Shown here one piece after another: positions 8,004 through 14,246 of a stretch of DNA of 18,570 nucleotides (position 1 is the first letter of the stretch; every line of letters begins with the position of its first letter). The stretch comes from Candidatus Neomicrothrix sp. UBA7884. Its GTDB lineage: Bacteria; Actinomycetota; Acidimicrobiia; Acidimicrobiales; MedAcidi-G1. The position numbers and the translations under genes are program-made. The stretch covers positions 1 through 18,570 of the forward strand of contig DLRQ01000039.1 in assembly GCA_002501135.1 (NCBI GenBank). Direction: 5' to 3'. The notes below the pieces were generated by a model. It had not been told where the DNA came from, did no database searches, and saw only the letters and a list, made by a program, of their open reading frames with translations.

Positions 8004-8924
8004 TCATGTTGCCCCCAGAGTTACATGGATGCCGGGCTGATGGGGTCCGATCTCGCGAATGACCTCGAGAAGCACCTCGCGGGCTGCCCTTGCAGGTGTT
8101 GACGGAGTCGTCCGGGCGCTGCGGGTAAGGCCCACCGATCGTCGGGCAAGGCCGTCGACCCTGATAATCGTCCAGATCTCGTCTGAGTATCCGGAAGCGG
8201 CGCTGGCAGGCAGCAGGGCAGGTGCATACCCCTGATAGGCGAGTGAGGTGAGCAGCCGAAGCCCGTCGATCTCGGCGGCTGAACGCAGGCTGAGGCCGGA
8301 TCGGGCCAACTCCTCGTCGACGGCGTCGCGGAAGGTCGTACCCACCGGCGTGAGCATTATCTCGTGGTCCGCCAGGTCGGTGATGCTGACCGTGTCGTGT
8401 TCGGCGAGAGGGTGGTCGTTGGGTGCGACGACTATGCGCTCCTCGTCGAAGAGGGGTTCGGTGACAAGGCCGGCGTCAACTACCGGGGTGTTGACGACCG
8501 CCAGGTCCAGATCGCCGGTGCTCACCCGTGGTGTCAACGATGCGGTGGTGGCGTCTACGAGGATGGGGTGGAGCCCCGGAGCGGTCTCCTTCATGCGGCG
8601 AAGCAGGGGGGTGGCGATCCAACGGGCCGTGGTGCCGATGCAGCCGATCCTCACCGAGCCCGCCACTTCGTCGTGCATTGAGGTGATGTCGTCGGAGATC
8701 GACTGCATCTCAGTCGCGATTCTGCGGGCTCGCTCGATCACGGCCAGGCCCTCGGGGGTGGGCTGCATCGTTGTCCTGTCAATGAGGGTGACACCCAGTT
8801 CCTTTTCCAGTTTGGCCACATGGGTCGAAACGTTGGACTGCACCGTGTGAAGCGCCCTGGCGGCAGCCGAGAAGCTGTGGTGGTCGATCACGGCGAGCAG
8901 GTGGTTGAGTTGGCGCAGGTCCAT
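8004..8924 (-). CDS. LysR-family transcriptional regulator
   Basis: This is a DNA-binding regulator with the standard LysR layout. An N-terminal winged helix-turn-helix occupies residues 1-60 (MDLRQLNHLLAVIDHHSFSAAARALHTVQSNVSTHVAKLEKELG). A periplasmic-binding-protein-like effector domain covers about 90-290 (VRIGCIGTTARWI, LDLAVVNTP, GTTFRDAVDEELARSG). The ATG at 8924 gives 306 residues and begins exactly at the conserved MDLRQL motif; an ATG six codons upstream (8942) and another at 9002 are possible. It is divergent from the half-Hsp70 membrane protein across 157 nt. It is also immediately upstream of the carboxyltransferase. LysR proteins often control a divergent neighbour and themselves, so either gene may be the target. 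No convincing T-N11-A operator was found by eye. Confidence 0.94.
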   Translation of the reverse strand: MDLRQLNHLLAVIDHHSFSAAARALHTVQSNVSTHVAKLEKELGVTLIDRTTMQPTPEGLAVIERARRIATEMQSISDDITSMHDEVAGSVRIGCIGTTARWIATPLLRRMKETAPGLHPILVDATTASLTPRVSTGDLDLAVVNTPVVDAGLVTEPLFDEERIVVAPNDHPLAEHDTVSITDLADHEIMLTPVGTTFRDAVDEELARSGLSLRSAAEIDGLRLLTSLAYQGYAPALLPASAASGYSDEIWTIIRVDGLARRSVGLTRSARTTPSTPARAAREVLLEVIREIGPHQPGIHVTLGAT

Positions 8925-9081
8925 CGGCAACAAGGATGCCATGGGGCTGAGCCATATGTACGAGGAATGGTCACGAGGAGGAAATAAACCAGGCCGAGAC
9001 ATCGTGCATCGTCATGCCGCTTTGCCCTGTCAGGCCCTATTGTCGACGACCACGAACACTGCCAATCAGACCCGAAGCAGC

Positions 9082-10647
9082 ATGCCGACCGTTCTCTCCA
9101 TTCATCTGGGGCCAAATCTGGCCCACGCAGCCGTCGACAGCGACGGTCGCATCGATCTGCTCGCCCTGGGTGACCGTGCCGCACACATGCCCGTCGTCCT
9201 CCATGTGGCTTCAGACGGCTCGGTCACGGTCGGGTCCGAGGCCCGCCACAGGTCGGGGTCAGAGCCTGACGGGACCGTCGACAACGTGGTCGGACGCCTG
9301 CTCGACGCCGAGACGATCGAGGTAGCGGGCCGGGCCCTCGCTGCCGAAACCGTTATCGCCCACCTTCTGGCCCACATCTACGCACGCTGCGTCGTAGTGC
9401 TCGACCGCGTACCCGACGAGGTTCTGGTCGTGTGTACCGCTGGAGGACCCGAGGCGGGCGTCTACTCAGCGGCCGCCGAACGGGCACGTCTGGGCGAGTT
9501 CACCCTGGTCGAGGAAACCCGCTCATGGGCGGCAATGGCGGCATACGGCCCCGATGGAATGGACCCCGACCTCGCCGGGGCCCTCGGTGCACTGTTCTGG
9601 AGGCGACACGGTGATGGTCCACCCGGACCAAAGCCGATCGTCACCCGTGAGGACCTCGGGGTCGTTTCACAGGAGCCAGCCAGGATCCCAACGGAGCCAT
9701 CGGTCATGTCGCTCGGGCCGCGCTCGGTCTTTGAGGAGTCATCCATTCCCGACCTTGAGCGTCGCAGGTTCAGACCAGGCCTCGTCGTGGCCGTTGCTGT
9801 GCTGGGCGGCCTGGCGATCGGAGCAGCGTTTCTCTTCGTCAGGGGCGACGACAGCGCTCCCGAGCAGGTGAACGAACCCGAGGTTGTGGCTTCGACGACG
9901 GTTACTGAACTGCCCACAAGCCTGCAGGCAACGACAACTGCGCCCCCTGCAACGACCTCAACTACCAGTACCACCACAACAGCGGCACCGGTCACGGTGA
10001 TGCCGGGGGTCGTGGTCTCAACCACCCTTCCTCCGGCCCTCACGACGACCACCCTCGTCCCGGCAACCACCACCACTGTCGCTGTCTCCACCACGACCAC
10101 CAGGCCTCCGCTCGGCGTGTTGACGCTCTCCCCGGTCGGTGTGGTCACCAATGCAGCCACAGGAGCCGAGGCGCTTGTCGGCCTCGGCGACAGCGCAGAC
10201 ACGGTCGTTGCAGTGCTCACCGCAGTAGTGGGGTCACCTGCAACAGACACCGGCTGGATCGCAGATGAGCGGTGTGCCGGAGACCAGGTCAGGAGGGTCA
10301 CGTTCGCCAACCTCGAGGTGGTCCTGAGCGATGTTGACATGACCGACGGAGAGCCGGGAACCAACGCCACCTTTACCCAGTGGTTTGCCGAGGGAACCGA
10401 CGCCCTCCAGACATCCCTGTGGACCTTCGACCGGATCGGGGTGGGCTCGTCGGTCGCAGATCTGGCGGCTGCTCACGCAGCAGGGCTGGTGTTGACAAGC
10501 CCTGTCGAGGGTGACACCGCTGGCCTGTTCAGCATCGATGCCCTTGGTGTCAGCGATGGAATGAGGGGTGTGACAACCCACACCGATGACATCGGGCGGG
10601 TCCTCCAGATCTGGGCCGGCGACGGCTGCGCACGCTGGCCCAACTGA
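9082..10647 (+). CDS. Membrane protein with truncated Hsp70-like domain, Thr-rich linker and extracellular domain
   Basis: The product is 521 residues of unknown function. Residues 1-155 follow the order of Hsp70/actin-like subdomain I: LSIHLGPNLAHAAV (5-18) in place of GIDLGTTxSxxAV, MPVVLHVASDGSVTVGSEA (36-54), an ETVIAHLL helix (89-96), VPDEVLVVCTAG (110-121), and FTLVEETRSWAAMAAYG (140-156) in place of the 'NEPTAAALAYG' segment. The phosphate-2 and adenosine motifs of the second half are missing. Residues 233-253 form one transmembrane helix preceded by RRRFRPG, which predicts a cytoplasmic N-terminus. Residues 271-341 are a Thr/Pro-rich linker. Residues 345-521 form an exported domain with two Cys (398 and 516, probably a disulfide) and a GDGCARW ending. 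The start at ATG 9082 is chosen because the Hsp70-like strand begins there; its ribosome binding site is weak. It is divergent from the LysR gene and convergent with the TIGR01777 gene. Confidence 0.82.
   Translation: MPTVLSIHLGPNLAHAAVDSDGRIDLLALGDRAAHMPVVLHVASDGSVTVGSEARHRSGSEPDGTVDNVVGRLLDAETIEVAGRALAAETVIAHLLAHIYARCVVVLDRVPDEVLVVCTAGGPEAGVYSAAAERARLGEFTLVEETRSWAAMAAYGPDGMDPDLAGALGALFWRRHGDGPPGPKPIVTREDLGVVSQEPARIPTEPSVMSLGPRSVFEESSIPDLERRRFRPGLVVAVAVLGGLAIGAAFLFVRGDDSAPEQVNEPEVVASTTVTELPTSLQATTTAPPATTSTTSTTTTAAPVTVMPGVVVSTTLPPALTTTTLVPATTTTVAVSTTTTRPPLGVLTLSPVGVVTNAATGAEALVGLGDSADTVVAVLTAVVGSPATDTGWIADERCAGDQVRRVTFANLEVVLSDVDMTDGEPGTNATFTQWFAEGTDALQTSLWTFDRIGVGSSVADLAAAHAAGLVLTSPVEGDTAGLFSIDALGVSDGMRGVTTHTDDIGRVLQIWAGDGCARWPN
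9892..10104 (+). repeat. Thr-codon low-complexity tract (surface linker)
   Basis: About 70 codons inside the Hsp70-like membrane protein are dominated by ACC, ACG, ACA and ACT, with Pro, Ala, Ser and Val between them. The DNA therefore reads as an imperfect ACN repeat. It follows the transmembrane helix and separates it from the folded exported domain, as expected of a flexible, possibly O-glycosylated stalk. A very similar tract lies at the right edge of the window in the lipase. Confidence 0.85.
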
Positions 10648-10653
10648 CCGGGC

Positions 10654-10685
10654 CTCTCAGGTCGGGTCCAACTCCGACCTGAGAG
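10654..10685. terminator. Perfect 12-bp inverted repeat at a convergent gene junction
   Basis: CTCTCAGGTCGG (10654-10665) and CCGACCTGAGAG (10674-10685) are exact reverse complements around the 8-nt loop GTCCAACT. The repeat begins 7 nt after the stop of the Hsp70-like gene. It covers the last codons and TGA stop (10657-10659) of the TIGR01777 gene on the opposite strand, so its right arm is protein-coding. There is no T-tract on either side. A bidirectional U-less terminator is the likely role; a protein-binding palindrome is an alternative. Confidence 0.65.
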
Positions 10686-11565
10686 CATCGTCGAGAGAGG
10701 TGTCGGCAAAGATGAAGCCGCCCTCCTGGAGCACGGCGGGGCGCACTACAGCGCTGGACAACATCAGCTCTGCTACCAGTCGTCGCCCGAACGGGACTGC
10801 AGGTATAAGCGCCGGGGTACGGAGGCGGGCCGGGCGCCGGACAGCCCGACCCAGAGAGGCGGCGAACCTGGCATTTGTAACCGGCACAGGCGAGACAAGG
10901 TTGACGGGCCCACAGGCCTCGTTGTCAATCAACCAGCACAGGGCCGAGACCTCGTCATGTAGAGAGATCCAGCTCATCCACTGTGTTCCTGGGCCCAGAG
11001 GGCCACCCAGCCCCAGCCGGAACAGCGGCAACTGTGCCCTCAGCAGGCCTCCCAGGGGTGACAGGACGATCCCGGTACGCGCGTGTGCGACACGGATACC
11101 TGCTGTTTCAGCCATTCGTGTGGCTGCCTCCCAGGCGACGCACACGTCGGCCAGGAAGCCGCCGCCGCGTGAACTTGTCTCAACGAGTGGCTCGTCGGAA
11201 CGGTCACCGTAGAAGCCGATGGCGGAACCACTGACCAGAACACCCGGCCCGGCACCGGCCCGAGAGGACTCCGCCATGGCTGAGGAGATCAAGTGTGTGC
11301 CACGGGTTCGGCTACCGAGGATTAGATCCATCCGTGACCGGGTCCAGCGTCGGTTGGCGATCCCGGCGCCCGCCAGGTGGACCACCGCATCGACGCCTTC
11401 AAGGGAACCTGGATCCAACAGGCTGCGATCTGGATCCCAGTGGACCTCCCGTGGAGAACCGGTCGGTCGACGCACCAGGCGCCTGACTGTGTCGCCACGC
11501 TCTTCAAGCCGGTCACACAGTGCACCTCCGATGAGCCCGGATGACCCCGAAACCGCTACGTCCAC
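10657..11565 (-). CDS. TIGR01777-family epimerase-like protein (SDR superfamily)
   Basis: This 302-residue protein has an atypical short-chain dehydrogenase fold. The nucleotide-binding motif is SGSSGLIG (6-13), followed by VVHLAGAGI, the RWT segment, SGSAIGFYGDR and RTGIVLSP. The C-terminal part (VNLVSPVPVTNARFAASLGRAVRRP onward) matches the DUF1731 tail that defines the TIGR01777/YfcH group. The biochemical reaction of this group is not established. The start is GTG at 11565 with AGAGGA 7 nt upstream; that site overlaps the stop of the preceding hydrolase, so the two genes are almost certainly translationally coupled. Its 3' end lies inside a 12-bp inverted repeat shared with the convergent gene. 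Confidence 0.92.
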   Translation of the reverse strand: MDVAVSGSSGLIGGALCDRLEERGDTVRRLVRRPTGSPREVHWDPDRSLLDPGSLEGVDAVVHLAGAGIANRRWTRSRMDLILGSRTRGTHLISSAMAESSRAGAGPGVLVSGSAIGFYGDRSDEPLVETSSRGGGFLADVCVAWEAATRMAETAGIRVAHARTGIVLSPLGGLLRAQLPLFRLGLGGPLGPGTQWMSWISLHDEVSALCWLIDNEACGPVNLVSPVPVTNARFAASLGRAVRRPARLRTPALIPAVPFGRRLVAELMLSSAVVRPAVLQEGGFIFADTSLDDALRSELDPT

Positions 11566-11569
11566 CTGT

Positions 11570-12454
11570 TCATCCTCTGTGTAGCCATGAGATGCCGGTC
11601 AGCAACTGCGTTGCGAAGTGGTCTGCCCGAACAACGGGTGCTGCATGGTCGCCGGAGAACTCGACGACAAACGGCCGGGGAAGGGCTGTCGCCAACTGTC
11701 GCTGTCTGGCGGTGGGCACGACTCTGTCGTCAACGCCGATCAGCACGCTGGTCGGGACGTCTATGTCACCTACCCAACTGCTGGAATCGAACCCACCCAG
11801 AGCAACGCCGGCTGTCAGAATCTGGCCGAGGTCACCGGCCCTGACCTCGCGGGCCGCCCAGTCGTCGAACTCCGCATCAACCAGCGGCGCCGTGCCGGAC
11901 CTGGCCGATGCCACCCGTTCTGCCAGGTGCCATCCCGTCTCAGGGAGCAGCGAGGCAGGTCGACAGGCCAGCCGGATCAGGGCGAAATCCCGGTACTCGG
12001 CGACGGTCTGGCGGAACTTCATTGCGCTGGCACACAGGGCCAACCCCGAGACCATGTGTGGATGGCGACGCCACAACAGCTGTGCCACAGTGCCACCCAT
12101 CGAGTAGCCGACGGCGATCGCCTGCTCCACCCCGACGGCATCCATTACAGCGGCGGCGTCGTCGGCGCAGTCCTCGAGGCGGAACCGCCTCCGTGGTCTC
12201 AGCCCATTGGAACCGTGGCCGCGCTGGTCCCACGCCAGCACCCGGTAGTGGGAGGTCAACTCGGCATAGGCGTTGCCCCAGTTGAGATCGGCGCTGACCG
12301 TCCAGCCGTGGAACAGCAACAGGACGGGTCTTGTGGGGTCGTCATCATCCGGCTGGCCCGAGTCACGGAGCCTGAGTGGTCCGCGCCCCGGCAGGTCGAT
12401 GACCCGCCACGGTGGGGGCTGTCCCCCAAACCGGGGTCTTGGCGGAGAACTCAA
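11570..12454 (-). CDS. Alpha/beta hydrolase
   Basis: A 294-residue alpha/beta-hydrolase-fold enzyme of unknown substrate. The oxyanion-hole region is LLFHGW (46-51). The nucleophile elbow is GYSMGG with Ser118, the acid is Asp243 in GVDDRVVP and the base is His270 in FSGDHAAP, so the full catalytic triad is present. WDQRGHGSNG (75-84) is typical of the esterase/haloperoxidase-like branch. No signal peptide is seen, so it should act in the cytoplasm. The start is TTG at 12454, supported by GCGGAG ending 8 nt upstream and by the absence of an ATG or GTG near the expected N-terminus. It follows greA by 32 nt and precedes the TIGR01777 gene by 4 nt. Confidence 0.92.
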   Translation of the reverse strand: MSSPPRPRFGGQPPPWRVIDLPGRGPLRLRDSGQPDDDDPTRPVLLLFHGWTVSADLNWGNAYAELTSHYRVLAWDQRGHGSNGLRPRRRFRLEDCADDAAAVMDAVGVEQAIAVGYSMGGTVAQLLWRRHPHMVSGLALCASAMKFRQTVAEYRDFALIRLACRPASLLPETGWHLAERVASARSGTAPLVDAEFDDWAAREVRAGDLGQILTAGVALGGFDSSSWVGDIDVPTSVLIGVDDRVVPTARQRQLATALPRPFVVEFSGDHAAPVVRADHFATQLLTGISWLHRG

Positions 12455-12462
12455 CCGGGCTA

Positions 12463-12468
12463 CTCCGC
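12463..12468 (-). promoter_or_regulatory. Ribosome binding site supporting a TTG start
   Basis: GCGGAG on the minus strand ends 8 nt before the TTG at 12454. It is the only good Shine-Dalgarno near the expected N-terminus of the alpha/beta hydrolase, so it decides the start. Confidence 0.6.
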
Positions 12469-12486
12469 CGCTGTCCCGACCGACAC

Positions 12487-12960
12487 CTAGTTTTCGATGG
12501 CGGTGATCCGTACGGTCAGCTCGCCACCAGGAGCCTCAAACGAGACCTCGTCGCCCACCGATCTGCCAAGGAGTACCTCGCCCAGGGGAGAGCCGGGTGA
12601 GACCACACCGACGTCGGCATGTTGTTCCTCGATGGAACCGAACAGCATCCGTTCAGGTTCGTCGTCGTCTCCGTAGAGGAGCGACACGATGCAACCGGGA
12701 ACAACCGTGTCGGTTCCAGCCGGGGCACCGTCGAGAATCGTGGTGTTCTCAAGGAGATGCTCAAGGTGCAGGATGCGACCCTCCATCTTGCCCTTCTCCT
12801 CCTTGGCGGCGTGGTAGTCGCCGTTTTCGGAGAGGTCGCCCATCTCGCGGGCAACCTCGATCTTGCGGGCGATCTCGATGCGGCCACGGGTGGTCAGGTC
12901 GGTCAATTCGGCGGCCAACCGATCGAACGCGAACTGTGACAGTTGATGCTGCTCAGCCAT
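12487..12960 (-). CDS. greA: Transcription elongation factor GreA
   Basis: GreA enters the secondary channel of RNA polymerase and stimulates cleavage of backtracked transcripts. The product has 157 residues, against 158 in E. coli. The N-terminal coiled coil (about 1-75) carries the conserved tip GDLSENGDYHAAKEE (41-55), with Asp42 and Glu45 as the Mg-coordinating acids. The C-terminal FKBP-like domain ends in LGRSVGDEVSFEAPGGELTVRITAIEN. The ATG at 12960 is the family start; the open frame continues to 13035 but overlaps the leuB leader region. No Shine-Dalgarno lies at a proper distance. Instead TACGCT ends 6 nt before the ATG, which fits a leaderless actinobacterial transcript. It heads a three-gene minus-strand run and diverges from the leu/ilv leader. 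Confidence 0.97.
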   Translation of the reverse strand: MAEQHQLSQFAFDRLAAELTDLTTRGRIEIARKIEVAREMGDLSENGDYHAAKEEKGKMEGRILHLEHLLENTTILDGAPAGTDTVVPGCIVSLLYGDDDEPERMLFGSIEEQHADVGVVSPGSPLGEVLLGRSVGDEVSFEAPGGELTVRITAIEN

Positions 12961-12966
12961 CTCCGA

Positions 12967-12972
12967 AGCGTA
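12967..12972 (-). promoter_or_regulatory. Candidate -10 box for leaderless greA
   Basis: TACGCT on the minus strand fits the actinobacterial TANNNT -10 consensus and ends 6 nt before the greA ATG, so transcription would begin at or near the start codon. The -35 region is not convincing. Confidence 0.35.
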
Positions 12973-13020
12973 GCCACCGGTCCGAGGAAAGTCGGGTGAT
13001 AATGATCCGGGGATGCTTGG

Positions 13021-13026
13021 TAGGCT
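13021..13026 (+). promoter_or_regulatory. Candidate -10 box for the leu/ilv leader transcript
   Basis: TAGGCT fits TANNNT and ends 7 nt before the leader-peptide ATG at 13034, so the leader would be translated as a leaderless mRNA. An alternative -10 is GATAAT at 12998-13003, with a TG dinucleotide near its 5' side. No clear -35 is seen for either. Confidence 0.35.
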
Positions 13027-13033
13027 CGTCCCC

Positions 13034-13069
13034 ATGGGTCACAGGTATCTGGTAATCGCCATTACGTAG
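13034..13069 (+). CDS. Attenuator leader peptide rich in branched-chain residues
   Basis: A short reading frame encodes MGHRYLVIAIT and ends in TAG at 13067-13069. Its second half, LVIAIT, contains one Leu, one Val, two Ile and one Thr codon, which are the products (and one precursor) of the pathway encoded downstream. A stable hairpin starts at the last base of the stop codon and an intrinsic terminator follows 28 nt after the stop, ahead of leuB. This is the arrangement of ribosome-mediated attenuation known for ilv and leu operons in enterobacteria and corynebacteria. No Shine-Dalgarno is present; a leaderless start is plausible. The peptide itself is unlikely to have a function beyond sensing charged tRNA. 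Confidence 0.75.
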   Translation: MGHRYLVIAIT

Positions 13070-13091
13070 CGCACGCCAGTTTGGTGTGCGC
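13069..13091 (+). promoter_or_regulatory. Leader hairpin downstream of the attenuator peptide
   Basis: GCGCACGCC (13069-13077) pairs with GGTGTGCGC (13083-13091) in nine consecutive base pairs, including one G-U, around loop AGTTT. The stem starts at the leader peptide's stop codon. A ribosome stalled on the Ile or Thr codons would cover the left arm and open the hairpin. GGTG (13083-13086) in the freed right arm can pair with CACC (13102-13105) of the terminator stem, which suggests a competing fold, although that pairing is short. Confidence 0.6.
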
Positions 13092-13096
13092 CCGGA

Positions 13097-13122
13097 CCGT
13101 CCACCTCGGTGGGCGGTTTTTT
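13097..13122 (+). terminator. Intrinsic terminator (attenuator) before leuB
   Basis: CCGTCCAC (13097-13104) pairs with GTGGGCGG (13109-13116) in eight base pairs with one G-U and a CTCG loop, followed directly by six T residues (13117-13122). It is a textbook Rho-independent terminator, and it lies between the leader peptide and leuB, 84 nt before the leuB start. That position only makes sense as a conditional terminator of the leuB-ilvE-cimA operon. Confidence 0.85.
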
Positions 13123-13205
13123 GGTTGCAGGCTGCTCTCAGCTGGCATCTCGACTGATTCACCCGACATCCGACCCGGAACAGAAACGACAAGGAGAACA
13201 GAGGC

Positions 13206-14189
13206 GTGGCACATCGAGTAGGCGTCATCGGTGGTGACGGAATCGGCCCCGAGGTCATCGCAGAGGGCCTCAAGGTGGTTGCCGCTGCCGGCGTTGCTAT
13301 CGAGATCGTCGACTACGACCTGGGCGGCTACCGCTATCTGCGCGATGGCGTAGTCCTGCCCGACGAGGTGGTCGAGGAGTGGCGTGGTCTCGACGCACTG
13401 TTCCTCGGTGCGGTCGGAACTCCAGAGGTTCCTCCCGGGGTGATCGAGCGCGGCCTCCTGCTGAAGATGCGCTTCGACCTCGATCTCTACGTGAACCTGC
13501 GGCCGTTCCTCTTTCCACCCTCAGACGTCGACTTCATGGTCGTCAGGGAGAACACCGAGGGCACCTACGCGGGCGAGGGCGGCTTCCTCCGGAAGGGAAC
13601 CGCCGACGAGGTGGCTACCCAGGGATCGGTGAACACCCGGATGGGTGTCGAGCGTGCCATCCGCTTCGCGTTCGACCTTGCACGTTCACGCCGGGGCCAC
13701 CTGACGCTCGTGCACAAGACCAACGTGCTCACCTTCTCAGGTGACCTCTGGGAGCGAACCTTCAAAGAGGTCGCAGCCGACTACACCGACGTTGAGACCG
13801 CCTACAACCACGTCGATGCCGCATGCATCTACTTCGTCGACTCACCCGAGCGCTACGACGTGATCGTCACCGACAACCTGTTTGGCGACATCCTCACCGA
13901 TCTCGGTGGTGCGATCTCGGGTGGAATCGGCCTAGCTTCGTCGGCCAACCTGAACCCGGCACGGACCGGGCCGTCAATGTTCGAGCCGGTTCACGGATCT
14001 GCACCTGACATTGCCGGGAAGGGGCTCGCTAACCCCACGGCTGCGATCCTGTCTGGAGCCATGATGCTCGACTTCCTCGGCGAGGATGCTGCGGCCGAAC
14101 GGATCCGGGCGGCGTGCGCCGACCCGGCCGCCCAACTGGACGGAACTGTCGCGACAGGCGATGCCATTGCCGAACGCGTACATGGCTGA
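13206..14189 (+). CDS. leuB: 3-isopropylmalate dehydrogenase
   Basis: LeuB oxidatively decarboxylates 3-isopropylmalate in leucine synthesis, and in the citramalate route it acts on 3-methylmalate to give 2-oxobutyrate. The 327-residue product has the nucleotide and metal-site start GGDGIGPEV (9-17), substrate Arg89 and Arg99, RENTEGTYAGEGG (114-126), Lys171 in VHKTNV, and the family signature NLFGDILTDLGGAISGGIGLASSANLNP (224-251). Among beta-decarboxylating dehydrogenases this signature favours LeuB over isocitrate or tartrate dehydrogenase, and the neighbours ilvE and cimA agree. The start is GTG at 13206 with AAGGAG 9 nt upstream. It is the first structural gene behind the attenuator; ilvE follows after 57 nt. 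Confidence 0.94.
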   Translation: MAHRVGVIGGDGIGPEVIAEGLKVVAAAGVAIEIVDYDLGGYRYLRDGVVLPDEVVEEWRGLDALFLGAVGTPEVPPGVIERGLLLKMRFDLDLYVNLRPFLFPPSDVDFMVVRENTEGTYAGEGGFLRKGTADEVATQGSVNTRMGVERAIRFAFDLARSRRGHLTLVHKTNVLTFSGDLWERTFKEVAADYTDVETAYNHVDAACIYFVDSPERYDVIVTDNLFGDILTDLGGAISGGIGLASSANLNPARTGPSMFEPVHGSAPDIAGKGLANPTAAILSGAMMLDFLGEDAAAERIRAACADPAAQLDGTVATGDAIAERVHG

Positions 14190-14246
14190 CCCGGAACGAC
14201 ATCAAAACAAACACCGACGCAAACTGAGCAGGAGAGGTAACAGGAC

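Noticed and set aside
8975..8981. Strong Shine-Dalgarno-like GAGGAGG upstream of the Hsp70-like gene
   Set aside because: No start codon lies at a usable distance; the nearest in-frame GTG (9004) is 22 nt away and the domain starts at 9082.
9462..10370. 302-codon minus-strand frame antisense to the Thr-rich region
   Set aside because: Its long Val runs are simply the reverse complement of the Thr codons; no start signal or domain is seen.
11618..12490. 290-codon plus-strand frame antisense to the alpha/beta hydrolase
   Set aside because: It shadows a gene with a full catalytic triad and has no domain of its own.
13108..13112. GGTGG resembling the conserved core of a T-box riboswitch
   Set aside because: The leader is too short for a T-box stem I and specifier loop, and GGTGG here is one arm of the intrinsic terminator. 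A leader peptide explains the region better.
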